Shown here: piece by piece, positions 1-7,618 of the stretch
Position numbering within the stretch: position 1 is the first letter of the stretch
Layout of the letters: the number at the start of each line of letters is the position of its first letter
Position numbers and translations under genes: made by a program
DNA from: JBJXHG01 sp046160865
Lineage (GTDB): Bacteria > Planctomycetota > UBA1135 > GCA-002686595
Assembly (NCBI GenBank): GCA_046160865.1
Contig: JBJXHG010000098.1
Location: forward strand, 1 to 54,152
Direction of reading: 5' to 3'
DNA: 54,152 bases
The notes under the pieces: generated by a model
What the model saw: the letters and a program-made list of their open reading frames with translations, nothing else
The model's database searches: none
What the model was told of the DNA's origin: nothing

Positions 1-99
1 TCGCTCGATCCTCGGCGAATCTCGACGATTCGCCTGCGGTCTCGCTCCTTGTTCTGACACGAACGGGCCACTTTCGGGCTCGAAGCACTTTCACCACGG
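1..99. repeat. family 2 palindromic repeat, partial copy cut by window edge
   Basis: This stretch matches 42573-42671 with three mismatches in 99 positions (52, 59 and 77). It carries the inner hairpin GCGAATC/GATTCGC and the right terminal arm ACTTTCACCACGG (87-99). The left arm lies outside the window. It ends 18 bp beyond the stop codon of the dGTPase gene, so it would be transcribed at the 3' end of that mRNA. No coding potential is seen. Confidence 0.85.
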
Positions 100-117
100 A
101 CTGCTAGGAGCTCGCGA

Positions 118-1293
118 TCACACGACCAACCGCGCGTACTCCTGCTCGGCGAAGCGGTCGGTCATGCCGGCGAGGTAGTCGCAGACCGCACGCGGCACGC
201 TCACTTCCTCCGCCCACGCGCGATACCACGTCGGCATCTGCGCCGGCTCGTCGACGTACGCGCGGAAGAGCGATGCGAGCACGCGGCGCGCGTGCTCGGA
301 GAGCTCGAGCAGGTGCGGGTGCCGGTAGAAGCGGCGGTTCAGGAACGCCTGTAGTTCCTGCACGAGCGCGTGCGTCTCGTCGCCGTGACCGATCAGCATG
401 CGGCGGTGCGCGCGCACGTCGTCCGGAGTCTGCACGCGTGCGGCGCGGATGCGCTCGTGCGACGCGAGGATCAAGTCGTTGATGCAGGACTTGATCAGCT
501 CGTTCGCGATGCGCTTCACGCGCAGCTTGCGATCGGTCGTATCGTGCAGGAAGCCCGGATGGCGGTGCTCGACCTGCACCTGCGAGCGCTTCCACAAGCG
601 CGACGACGACGCGAGCTCGTCCTCCGTGAACATGTTCGCGAGGAGCCCGTCCTCGATGTCGTGCATGTCGTACGCGGTCGAATCGGCGAGGTCGACCACT
701 TGCGCCTCGAGACACGCGTGGGCGGGCCGCGCGCCGAATTCCGTGGGCCAGTGCTCGCCGCTCTCGTGCTTGAGGAGCGACTCACGCACTTCGCGCGTCA
801 GGTTCAGGCCCGGATAGTCCGGGCTGCGTCGCTCGAGCACGTCGACGACGCGCAGGACCTGCGCGTTGTGACGGAAACCGCCGTGCCCGGTCATGAGCTC
901 GTCGAGCGCGACCTCGCCGCGGTGGCCGAACGGCGGATGCCCGATGTCGTGCGCGAGCGCGAGCGACTCGCACAACGCTTCGTTGACGGCGAGTGCGTTG
1001 CCTACGCTGCGGGCGACCTGGCACACCTCGAGGCTGTGCGAGAGCCGCGTGCGGTACTGGTCGCCCTCGCCGTTCACGAAGACTTGCGTCTTGTACATCA
1101 GCCGGCGGAACGCGGTGCAATGCACGATGCGGTCGCGATCGCGCTCGAAGCACGTGCGCAGCTCGTCGTTCGGCTCCGCGTGCCGGCGGCCGCGCGAGCG
1201 CGCGCTGTGGACGGCGAACGACGCGAGGTCCCGCTCCTCGCGGGCTTCCTTCGCGAGCCGGCCGAAGAGCGAGTCGAGAGTGGTTGGGTTCAT
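118..1293 (-). CDS. dgt: dGTPase-like HD-domain deoxynucleotide triphosphohydrolase
   Basis: This 391-residue protein belongs to the dGTPase/HD superfamily, which hydrolyses dGTP or other dNTPs to the deoxynucleoside and triphosphate in the cytoplasm. The metal-binding HD signature is visible: RLSHSLEV with H86, then LAHDIGHPPFGHRGE with H115-D116, and later LADSTAYDMHDIEDG. The N-terminal DRDRIVHCTAFRRLMYKTQVF block is typical of the family's type 2 enzymes. The frame stays open upstream to 1680, but that extension is low-complexity, arginine-rich and antisense to the next gene, so ATG at 1293 (MNPTTLDSLFG) is chosen. The gene is divergent from the lipoprotein gene at 1372, leaving 78 bp for both promoters. 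Confidence 0.93.
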   Translation of the reverse strand: MNPTTLDSLFGRLAKEAREERDLASFAVHSARSRGRRHAEPNDELRTCFERDRDRIVHCTAFRRLMYKTQVFVNGEGDQYRTRLSHSLEVCQVARSVGNALAVNEALCESLALAHDIGHPPFGHRGEVALDELMTGHGGFRHNAQVLRVVDVLERRSPDYPGLNLTREVRESLLKHESGEHWPTEFGARPAHACLEAQVVDLADSTAYDMHDIEDGLLANMFTEDELASSSRLWKRSQVQVEHRHPGFLHDTTDRKLRVKRIANELIKSCINDLILASHERIRAARVQTPDDVRAHRRMLIGHGDETHALVQELQAFLNRRFYRHPHLLELSEHARRVLASLFRAYVDEPAQMPTWYRAWAEEVSVPRAVCDYLAGMTDRFAEQEYARLVV

Positions 1294-1322
1294 CGCAGTG
1301 AGCTCCGGCGTCGCTGGAGGTC

Positions 1323-1328
1323 TATACA
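1323..1328 (+). promoter_or_regulatory. candidate -10 element TATACA
   Basis: TATACA lies 43 bp before the ATG of the lipoprotein gene at 1372, in the divergent gap with dgt. No convincing -35 hexamer is seen. Comparable TATNCT-like hexamers precede several other genes here (2688, 17104, 17344, 21584, 37259). Confidence 0.35.
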
Positions 1329-1371
1329 ATGCCTTCCTTCTAGCTCCGACTCGACGTCGACACCTCCGATC

Positions 1372-1893
1372 ATGACCCAGCCGACTGCTCCCCTCGTGCG
1401 CGCGTCCGCCGCCGCGCTGCTTCTCACGTGTGTCGCCGCTTGCTTCGAGGCACCCGAGCGCGTCTCCGCAGCGTCGCCGCCCGAGCCACCGCACGCTGCG
1501 TCGGATAGACCGCTGCGTTTCGCCGGTCGTGTCACTTTGAACGGCGATCTCGCGAGCGTGGAAGACGGATCGCTCTTCCTGATCGTGCGCGCGCCCGGCT
1601 CGCGGATGCCCACGCTGACGCGCAAATACGAGATCGGTGATCCGGCGTTCCAGCTCGCCGATGGACAACGCGTGCTGCATTTCTCGCTGGACGAGCGCGA
1701 CGACATGGGCGGCGCCGCCGCCCCCATGGCCGCCGAGATGGAGCTCGAGGTGCGTTTCGACCCGGATGGATTCGTCGACACGTCGGATGGCGTCGTGCGC
1801 ACGTCCGTGCGCGTGCAGCCCGGCGACGAAGAGCTCTCGCTCGAGCTTCCCGCCGCAGTCGCCGCCGGTGCTCGCGTGCCGACGGACTCATGA
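1372..1893 (+). CDS. lipoprotein with CcmI-C-terminal-like beta domain
   Basis: This is a 173-residue predicted lipoprotein. The signal peptide has a hydrophobic core (AALLLTCVAAC) and lipobox VAAC, so Cys24 would be lipidated. The mature part (about residues 45-165) runs GRVTLNG..LA..GSLFLIVRAPGSRMP..TRKYEIGD..F.LaDG, then a long acidic beta segment and VQPGDEELSLEL. That order resembles the C-terminal beta domain of cytochrome c maturation protein CcmI, here without the TPR part. The resemblance is by eye only. The stop codon overlaps the next start as ATGA, so the gene is translationally coupled to the methyltransferase. Confidence 0.75.
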   Translation: MTQPTAPLVRASAAALLLTCVAACFEAPERVSAASPPEPPHAASDRPLRFAGRVTLNGDLASVEDGSLFLIVRAPGSRMPTLTRKYEIGDPAFQLADGQRVLHFSLDERDDMGGAAAPMAAEMELEVRFDPDGFVDTSDGVVRTSVRVQPGDEELSLELPAAVAAGARVPTDS

Positions 1894-2639
1894 CGTCGAG
1901 CTCGCCGTGGTTCGTCGACGCGTTCCGCGCCGACTACGTGCGCTTGTACGCGCACCGCGATCTCGCAGCGGCCCGCCGCGAAGTCGACTACTTGGTGGGT
2001 CTCGATTTGCCCGGGCCGGTGCTCGATCTGTGTTGCGGCTACGGCCGCCACACGCTGGCGCTGCGCTTGCGCGGCGTGCGAGCGTTCGGGATCGATTTGT
2101 CGCACGATCTGCTCGCGCACGCGGCCTCGCTCCCGGAGCACGGCCGGTTGGCAGGGCGGCTGGTGCGCGCCGATGCCCGCGTGTTGCCGCTGCGAGACGA
2201 GTCGGTCGGCAGCGTCGTCGTCCTTTTTTCGTCGTTCGGGTATTTCGGCGCGGATGGCGACCGGCGCATGGCGGGCGAAGTCGCGCGGGTCCTCCGGCCC
2301 GGTGGGCGGGTGGTCCTCGACGTCATGAATCCGCCGCGCGTGCGGGCGACGCTGGTGGCGCACAGCCGGAGCGAGCGGGAGGGTGCGGTTCTCGAGGAGC
2401 GCCGTTCCCTCGAGGACGGCGGCCGAGCCGTCGTGAAGCACGTGACGATGCGCACCGCCGATGGTGCGCGCGAGTGGCACGAGCGCGTTCGCCTGTACGA
2501 GCCGGCCGAGATCGCCGCGCTGTTGTCGGATGTCGGCCTGCGCGTCGATGGCGCCGGCGGTGACTTCGACGGGCGTGTGTGGTCGCCCGCGGCACCGCGT
2601 CAGATCGTGCTCGCGACCAAACACGCGCCGGGCGTCTGA
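1890..2639 (+). CDS. class I SAM-dependent methyltransferase
   Basis: A 249-residue cytosolic methyltransferase of the Methyltransf_11/25 type. Motif I is VLDLCCGYGRHTLAL (about residue 45), followed by GIDLSHDLL, the acidic SAM-ribose contact. VLRPGGRVVLDVMNPPRVR is the post-III strand. The C-terminal half (about 155-245) carries ERVRLYEPAEIAALLSDVGLRVDGAGGDFDG, the usual end of small-molecule methyltransferases. The substrate cannot be read from the sequence. The start overlaps the upstream lipoprotein stop (ATGA), so the two form a coupled pair. Confidence 0.85.
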   Translation: MTSSSPWFVDAFRADYVRLYAHRDLAAARREVDYLVGLDLPGPVLDLCCGYGRHTLALRLRGVRAFGIDLSHDLLAHAASLPEHGRLAGRLVRADARVLPLRDESVGSVVVLFSSFGYFGADGDRRMAGEVARVLRPGGRVVLDVMNPPRVRATLVAHSRSEREGAVLEERRSLEDGGRAVVKHVTMRTADGAREWHERVRLYEPAEIAALLSDVGLRVDGAGGDFDGRVWSPAAPRQIVLATKHAPGV

Positions 2640-2687
2640 GTCGAGCCGAGCGGGTTCTTGCGCGACGTCGCGCGGAAGCGAAAGCGG

Positions 2688-2693
2688 TATACT
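2688..2693 (+). promoter_or_regulatory. candidate -10 element TATACT of acyl-CoA dehydrogenase
   Basis: TATACT preceded by GCGG lies 41 bp before the ATG at 2735, in the 95-bp gap after the methyltransferase. No good -35 hexamer is seen at 16-18 bp. Confidence 0.4.
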
Positions 2694-2734
2694 CCGGCCT
2701 TTCTTCCGCGCGCTCTCGACTCTGGGGACCCGAC

Positions 2735-3985
2735 ATGCCCAAAGACATCCAGTTCACGCCGCTCTGCAACGAACTCGCCGCGAAGGCCCGTGAGATCGCC
2801 GACACGCACGTTCGGCCGGCGGCGGCCAAGTACGACAAGGCGCAGGAGTACAACTGGGACGCGGCGCGAGCCGTGGCGAAGGCGGGACTCTTCCGCACAT
2901 TCGTGCCCAAGGAGTACGGCGGCCATGGAGCCGGACTGGTCGCGCTCGCACGCGTGACCGAGGAACTCGCGCGTGCCGACTCGGGTTTCGGCGTCGCGTT
3001 CGCGGTCAACGCGCTCGGCTCGTTCCCGATCATCCTCGGCGGCACGGAAGCGCAGAAGAAGCGCTGGATGCCGTCGATCGCTGCCGGCGAGAAGATGGTC
3101 GCCTTCTGTCTCTCCGAGAAGTTCGCGGGCTCCGATGCGGGCGGTCTCTCCGTCCGCGCCTTCGAAGACGGCGACGATTACGTGATCTGCGGCGAGAAGA
3201 AGTGGACGACCAACGGAGGCGTCGCGGACATCTACTCTGTGTTCTGTGTGACGGATCCCACGTCGAAGTCGCGCCGGATCAGTGCGATCGTCGTCGAGAA
3301 GGGCACGCCGGGGTTCTCGGTCAAGAAGGTCGAGGACAAGATGGGCATCCGCTGCGTCCCGGTCGTCGAGACGCACTTCGACCACGTCCGCGTGCCGAAG
3401 TCGAACCTGATCGGAGAGCGTCCGGGGATGGGGTTCAAGCACGCGATGATGACGCTCGACATGGCGCGGCCGGGCGTGGCCGCGCAGGCCGTCGGCGCGG
3501 CGCAGGGCGCCCTCGACCTCGCAAACGTCTATGCCCAGCGCCGGCAGCAGTTCGGCGTGCCGATCAGCAACCACCAGATGGTTCAGAAGATGCTCGCCGA
3601 CATGGCCATGAGGACCGAGGCGGCCCGTTGGTTGGTGTACGCGGCAGCGGCTGCCGTTGAGGCAGGCGACCCGGCAGCCAGCAAGATGGCTGCCATGTGC
3701 AAGTGCTTCGCGACCGACGTGGCCATGGAGGTGGCGACGGACGCGGTCCAGGTCTTCGGCGGCTATGGCTACATGGAGGATTACCCCATCGCCAAGTTCT
3801 TCCGGGACGCCAAGATCCTTCAGATCTACGAGGGCACCAACCAGGTCCAGCGGATCGTGATCGCGCGCCACATGATCAAGGACGCCTCGGATCTGGGGCA
3901 CCTCCAGCGGTACATCCCGCAAGAAGTACAACAGAGCTATCTCAAGGATGGCGAGCTCGCCGACGCGCCGGCAAAGAACGCGTAA
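2735..3985 (+). CDS. acyl-CoA dehydrogenase (short/medium chain type)
   Basis: This 416-residue flavoprotein oxidises an acyl-CoA to the trans-2-enoyl-CoA and passes electrons to electron-transfer flavoprotein. Family signatures are FCLSEKFAGSDAGG (about 125-138; the first acyl-CoA dehydrogenase signature, usually LTEP.AGSD), KKWTTNGG, RRQQFGVPISNHQMVQ and DAVQVFGGYGYMEDYP. The catalytic base is Glu366 in QIYEGTNQVQR, the position used by short- and medium-chain enzymes rather than isovaleryl- or long-chain ones. The ATG at 2735 gives the normal N terminus; an open extension upstream to 2579 has no family match. Chain-length specificity is not determinable. The gene seems monocistronic, with two hairpins just downstream. 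Confidence 0.95.
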   Translation: MPKDIQFTPLCNELAAKAREIADTHVRPAAAKYDKAQEYNWDAARAVAKAGLFRTFVPKEYGGHGAGLVALARVTEELARADSGFGVAFAVNALGSFPIILGGTEAQKKRWMPSIAAGEKMVAFCLSEKFAGSDAGGLSVRAFEDGDDYVICGEKKWTTNGGVADIYSVFCVTDPTSKSRRISAIVVEKGTPGFSVKKVEDKMGIRCVPVVETHFDHVRVPKSNLIGERPGMGFKHAMMTLDMARPGVAAQAVGAAQGALDLANVYAQRRQQFGVPISNHQMVQKMLADMAMRTEAARWLVYAAAAAVEAGDPAASKMAAMCKCFATDVAMEVATDAVQVFGGYGYMEDYPIAKFFRDAKILQIYEGTNQVQRIVIARHMIKDASDLGHLQRYIPQEVQQSYLKDGELADAPAKNA

Positions 3986-3991
3986 GCGACA

Positions 3992-4038
3992 CGGCTCCGT
4001 TTGAGCCGTTCGCGCTGCGCATCAACGTGATGCGCAGC
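3992..4038 (+). terminator. two tandem hairpins after acyl-CoA dehydrogenase
   Basis: Hairpin one is CGGCTC-CGTTT-GAGCCG (3992-4008). Hairpin two is the perfect 11-bp stem GCTGCGCATCA-ACG-TGATGCGCAGC (4014-4038). Neither is followed by a T tract, so this may be a 3' mRNA structure or an atypical terminator. Confidence 0.5.
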
Positions 4039-4287
4039 AGCAGGTTGCGGCGACACACCTCGACGGGCGCTCGCGTCGCTGCGCGCCTGGCTGTGCAGAA
4101 AAACCTGACGTCGCCGTCGTCGGCCGACGTTTTGCTACGTACCGCTCTTCGGGTACGCCCGGAGCGATCCGGGGAGGTTCCTGGGGCGGTATGTAACCCA
4201 CCCGCTCTCAATTCGGACCCAGGCACCGCCCACCTTCAGCGCAGGCAGCACGCCGCGGACAGCCGCGGTCGGCGGAGGTAGACAGTC
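4039..4287. other. gene-free leader of the sigma factor gene
   Basis: Together with the hairpins before it, about 300 bp separate the acyl-CoA dehydrogenase from the sigma factor. No coding frame is convincing. It ends with a strong ribosome binding site (GGAGGTAG, from 4273). Local inverted repeats such as GTACCGCTCTTCGGGTAC are present, so a structured 5' leader is possible but not shown. Confidence 0.4.
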
Positions 4288-5436
4288 ATGGTTGGTCACA
4301 TCATCTCTCACACACAGCTCGACGAACGCTTGAGCCGTCTAGCTCAGACCCCGGACCGATTCTTGGCTCGCGCTCGCAGGCTTGCCCAGGAATTCGATCG
4401 CAAGGGATGGGACTTGGAAATCTCGAACCCCGAGCGCTGGCGGAAGGTGCCGCAAGCGAATCGCGAGGTGTCACGCGCGTCGCTGGACAACCAGTTGCGC
4501 GCGGAGATCGAGAACCTGATCTCGATGGACCGGGACGAGGAATCTCGGCTCGCCCGTCGGATCGAGTTCGCGCGCTGCCGGCTGCAGCTCGCAATGAAGG
4601 CCGCGGGGCTTTCCGAAAACGACGTCGAGCATGGGACGGCATCCGCTTCCATGCTCGTCATCACGCACGGCGAGTGCTCGTTGCCGTCCAAGATCTGCCG
4701 TCGCTGGAGCGAGTTGCACGCCCTGCGCACGGAGATGGTCGAGCGCAACCTCTATCTCGTGCTGATCAACGTCGAGCGCTATGCGCACACGTCGGTCGGC
4801 CGCGCAGACCTGATCCAAGAAGGCTCAGCGGCCTTGTTCCGCGCGACAGACGGCTACGACTGGCGTCGCGGTCTCCTGTTCCGAACGTATGCAGTCCACT
4901 GGCTGAACCAAGCGTTCCGCAGCTACCTCTACAACTTCGGCCACACCGTGCGGGTGCCGGTCTACTTGCAGAAGGCACTGAAGCACATCCATCAGGCGAT
5001 CGTGCGCCTGGGCGATCCCAACGCGAGTGCGGAGGCGATCGCGAAGGAGGCCGGACTCGGTGAGAATCTCGTCACGTCCGCTCTCGCGGCCGCGCGCTCC
5101 GTCCGTTCGCTGGACGCGCCGGTGGGGGACGACGACGACGGCGCGAATCTGCGCGAGGTCCTGCGCTCCACAACGGACGAGGATCCGTACAACACGCAGA
5201 TCGAGGACGTGTCGCTGCAACAGGCTCTCGGCGAGGCGCTCGAATCGCTCAGCGATCGCGAGCGTCACGTGGTGAGCTTGCGCTTCGGGCTCGGCGAAGA
5301 CCGCGAGTACACGCTCGCGGAAGTTGCACAGAAGCTGGGGGTCAGCCTCGAGCGAGTGCGGCAGATCCAGGTGCGCGCGATCTCCAAGATGAAGACGCGC
5401 AAGCTGCTCTCGAACGTCGAGCCGTTCCTCAACTGA
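4288..5436 (+). CDS. RpoD-like sigma-70 factor (group 1/2)
   Basis: A 382-residue sigma-70 family factor. Region 2 runs from about residue 150: MVERNLYLVLINVERYAH..GRADLIQEGSAALFRATDGYDWRRGLLFRTYAVHWLNQAFRSYL. Region 3 follows (VPVYLQKALKHIHQAI...ASAEAIAKEAGL), then region 4 (LSDRERHVVSLRFGLGEDREYTLAEVAQKLGVSLERVRQIQVRAISKMK). The order and the RVRQI helix place it with RpoD/RpoS/SigA-type factors, not ECF. The usual STYATWWIRQAI of region 2.3/2.4 is changed to RTYAVHWLNQAF, so promoter melting or specificity may differ. The first 150 residues are poorly conserved. ATG 4288 has an excellent GGAGG site. A clear intrinsic terminator follows at 5454. Confidence 0.92.
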   Translation: MVGHIISHTQLDERLSRLAQTPDRFLARARRLAQEFDRKGWDLEISNPERWRKVPQANREVSRASLDNQLRAEIENLISMDRDEESRLARRIEFARCRLQLAMKAAGLSENDVEHGTASASMLVITHGECSLPSKICRRWSELHALRTEMVERNLYLVLINVERYAHTSVGRADLIQEGSAALFRATDGYDWRRGLLFRTYAVHWLNQAFRSYLYNFGHTVRVPVYLQKALKHIHQAIVRLGDPNASAEAIAKEAGLGENLVTSALAAARSVRSLDAPVGDDDDGANLREVLRSTTDEDPYNTQIEDVSLQQALGEALESLSDRERHVVSLRFGLGEDREYTLAEVAQKLGVSLERVRQIQVRAISKMKTRKLLSNVEPFLN

Positions 5437-5453
5437 CGGGTCCGAGCAGCGCT

Positions 5454-5495
5454 GAAGCCGGGGGTCGCGGAAGCGCCTCCGGCTTCGATTTTTTT
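5454..5495 (+). terminator. intrinsic terminator of sigma factor gene
   Basis: An 11-bp stem, GAAGCCGGGGG (5454-5464) paired with CCTCCGGCTTC (5476-5486) with one G-U pair, has an 11-nt loop and is followed by seven T residues (5489-5495). This is the clearest rho-independent terminator in the window. Confidence 0.9.
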
Positions 5496-5515
5496 GGTAT
5501 CGTCTTCGCCCCGCA

Positions 5516-6469
5516 ATGGCGACGCATCCCCCGGCAGAAACGAGCTCGCGCACGGAGTCTCGGCCTCGAGCCCTGTCGCCGAAGCCGTCGTGGCTGAAGG
5601 TGCCGCTCCCCGGTGGCGAAGGGTACGCGCGCTTGAAGTCGTTGGCGCGCGACCTCTCGCTGCACACCGTGTGCGAGGAAGCGCGCTGCCCGAACATCGG
5701 GGAGTGCTGGTCGGGCAAGCACCCGACGATGACTCTGATGGTGCTCGGGGACGAGTGCACCCGCCGTTGCCGTTTCTGCGCCGTGAAGACCGTCGACCGC
5801 GCGGCACCGCCCGACGCGAGCGAACCCGAGAACGTCGGGCGCGCCGTCGCCGCGCTGGATCTCGCGTACGTCGTGATCACCAGCGTCGACCGCGACGACC
5901 TCTCCGACGGCGGATCGCGCCACTACGCCGCGTGTCTGCGTGCGGTGCGCGCACACTCGCCGCGCACCGTCGTCGAGGCGCTGATCCCAGACTACCAGGG
6001 CTCCGACCTCACGACGCTGATCGGCGGACGGCCGGACGTGCTCGCGCACAACGTCGAGGTCGTCTCCCGTCTCCAGCGCAAGATCCGCGATCCGCGTTGC
6101 TCGTTCGAGCGCTCGGTCGTGACGTTGCGCGACGCGAAGCGCCACGACCGCCAAGTGTTCACGAAGTCGTCGCTCATGCTCGGCTTCGGCGAAACGCACG
6201 ATGAGGTCGTGCAAGCGCTGACCGACCTGCGCGCGGCCGACGTCGACTTCCTGACGCTGGGCCAATACCTGCGTCCGTCGTTGCAGCACGTCCCCGTCAC
6301 CGAGTACGTGACGCCAGAACGATTCCTCGAGCTGGAGCGCCTCGGGCGCGAGCTCGGGTTCCTCTACGTCGCCGCCGGACCGCTCGTGCGATCGAGCTAC
6401 AAGGCCGGCGAGTTCTTCGCCGCGAAGCTCGTGCGCGAGCGCCGCGCTCGACCTTCCTCCAATCCCTGA
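5516..6469 (+). CDS. lipA: lipoyl synthase
   Basis: This 317-residue radical SAM enzyme inserts two sulfurs into protein-bound octanoyl groups to make lipoyl. The auxiliary 4Fe-4S cluster motif is CEEARCPNIGEC (CX4CX5C) and the radical SAM motif is CTRRCRFC (CX3CX2C). The C-terminal VRSSYKAGEFF supplies the conserved Ser that ligates the auxiliary cluster. Length and motif order are normal. The start (ATG 5516) lies just beyond the sigma terminator. Only 8 bp separate it from the E1 alpha gene, so it probably leads the 2-oxoacid dehydrogenase operon whose E2 lipoyl domains it modifies. Confidence 0.97.
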   Translation: MATHPPAETSSRTESRPRALSPKPSWLKVPLPGGEGYARLKSLARDLSLHTVCEEARCPNIGECWSGKHPTMTLMVLGDECTRRCRFCAVKTVDRAAPPDASEPENVGRAVAALDLAYVVITSVDRDDLSDGGSRHYAACLRAVRAHSPRTVVEALIPDYQGSDLTTLIGGRPDVLAHNVEVVSRLQRKIRDPRCSFERSVVTLRDAKRHDRQVFTKSSLMLGFGETHDEVVQALTDLRAADVDFLTLGQYLRPSLQHVPVTEYVTPERFLELERLGRELGFLYVAAGPLVRSSYKAGEFFAAKLVRERRARPSSNP

Positions 6470-6477
6470 TCGCGAAC

Positions 6478-7596
6478 ATGCCCGCTCAATCGCTACTCAC
6501 GGTCATCGAGCCGGACGGCGGAGTGAACGGCCACAAGGTCGGCCTCTCCGACGACGAGCTCCTGCACTGCTACCGCACGATGCTGCTCGTGCGCGCTTTC
6601 GACGACACGTGCATGAAACTGCAGCGTGCCGGTCGCATCGGTTTCTCGATCCCGAACCGCGGCGTCGAGGCGACGCAAGTCGGCGCAGCGAGCGCGCTGA
6701 AGAAGACGGACTGGATCTTCCCGAGCTACCGCGACTTCGGCATGGCGCTGTACCACGGCGTCACGTCGACCGAGATGATGCACAACATGTATGGCAACGC
6801 CTTGGACTCGGCCAAGGGACGCCAGATGCCGGTGCACTTCAGCTTCGCGAAGCCGATCCACTTCTTCTCGATCAGCTCGCCGATCGGTACGCACATTCCG
6901 CAGGCCGTCGGTGCGGCGTACGCGATGCAGATGCGCGGCGAGCAGAACGTCGTGCTCGCGAGCTTCGGCGACGGCGGCACGTCGAGCCTCGGATTCCACT
7001 CCGGGCTGAACTTCGCCGGCGTGTGGAAGTCGCCGGTCGTGTTCCTGTGCCAGAACAACGGCTGGGCGATCTCCTGTCCGAGCGAGAAGCAAACCGCGTC
7101 CGAGAGCTACGCGATCAAGGCCAAGGCGTACGGCATGCCGGGCGTGCTCGTCGACGGCAACGATCTGCTCGCCGTGCGCCAAGCGGTGCTCGAAGCGTGT
7201 GAGCGCGCGCGCGCGGGCAAAGGCCCGACGCTCATCGAAGCGCACACGTTCCGCATGGGCGGTCACTCGACGTCGGACGATCCGACGCGCTACGTGCCGA
7301 AGGAGCTCGTCGCGGAGTGGGAGCGCAAGGACCCGGTGCTGCGATTCGAACGCTTCCTCGAAAAGCGCAAGCTGTGGAAAAGCGGCACGCGCGAAAAGCT
7401 GTACACCGACGCGATGGAGGAGGTCGATCGCGCGGTGAAGATCGCGCAGGACACGCCGCGGCCCGCGCTCGAGACGATCTTCAGCGACGTGTACGCGCAG
7501 ATTCCGGCGCACCTGCGCGCGCAAGGCCAAGCCGCGTTCGATCTCGCGAAGCGCAAAGGCGAAGCCGAAGCCGGCGACGGCAAGTTCCCGCTCTGA
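6478..7596 (+). CDS. 2-oxoacid dehydrogenase E1 alpha (branched-chain type)
   Basis: A 372-residue thiamin-diphosphate-dependent E1 alpha subunit. GRIGFSIPNRGVEATQVGAASAL, GKGRQMPVHF, ISSPIGTHIPQAVGAAYA and NNGWAISCPSEKQ follow the branched-chain 2-oxoacid dehydrogenase pattern more closely than the classical heteromeric pyruvate type. The TPP motif is FGDGGTSSLGFH...NN. The loop HSTSDDPTRY, a phosphorylation loop in the mitochondrial enzymes, is intact. It pairs with the E1 beta 22 bp downstream. Whether pyruvate or branched-chain oxoacids are the substrate cannot be decided by eye. Confidence 0.93.
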   Translation: MPAQSLLTVIEPDGGVNGHKVGLSDDELLHCYRTMLLVRAFDDTCMKLQRAGRIGFSIPNRGVEATQVGAASALKKTDWIFPSYRDFGMALYHGVTSTEMMHNMYGNALDSAKGRQMPVHFSFAKPIHFFSISSPIGTHIPQAVGAAYAMQMRGEQNVVLASFGDGGTSSLGFHSGLNFAGVWKSPVVFLCQNNGWAISCPSEKQTASESYAIKAKAYGMPGVLVDGNDLLAVRQAVLEACERARAGKGPTLIEAHTFRMGGHSTSDDPTRYVPKELVAEWERKDPVLRFERFLEKRKLWKSGTREKLYTDAMEEVDRAVKIAQDTPRPALETIFSDVYAQIPAHLRAQGQAAFDLAKRKGEAEAGDGKFPL

Positions 7597-7618
7597 TCAC
7601 GCGACCCGGAAACGATCC

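Noticed and set aside
1294..1680. N-terminal extension of the dGTPase
   Set aside because: It is antisense to the lipoprotein gene, low-complexity, and the family N terminus begins at the ATG at 1293.
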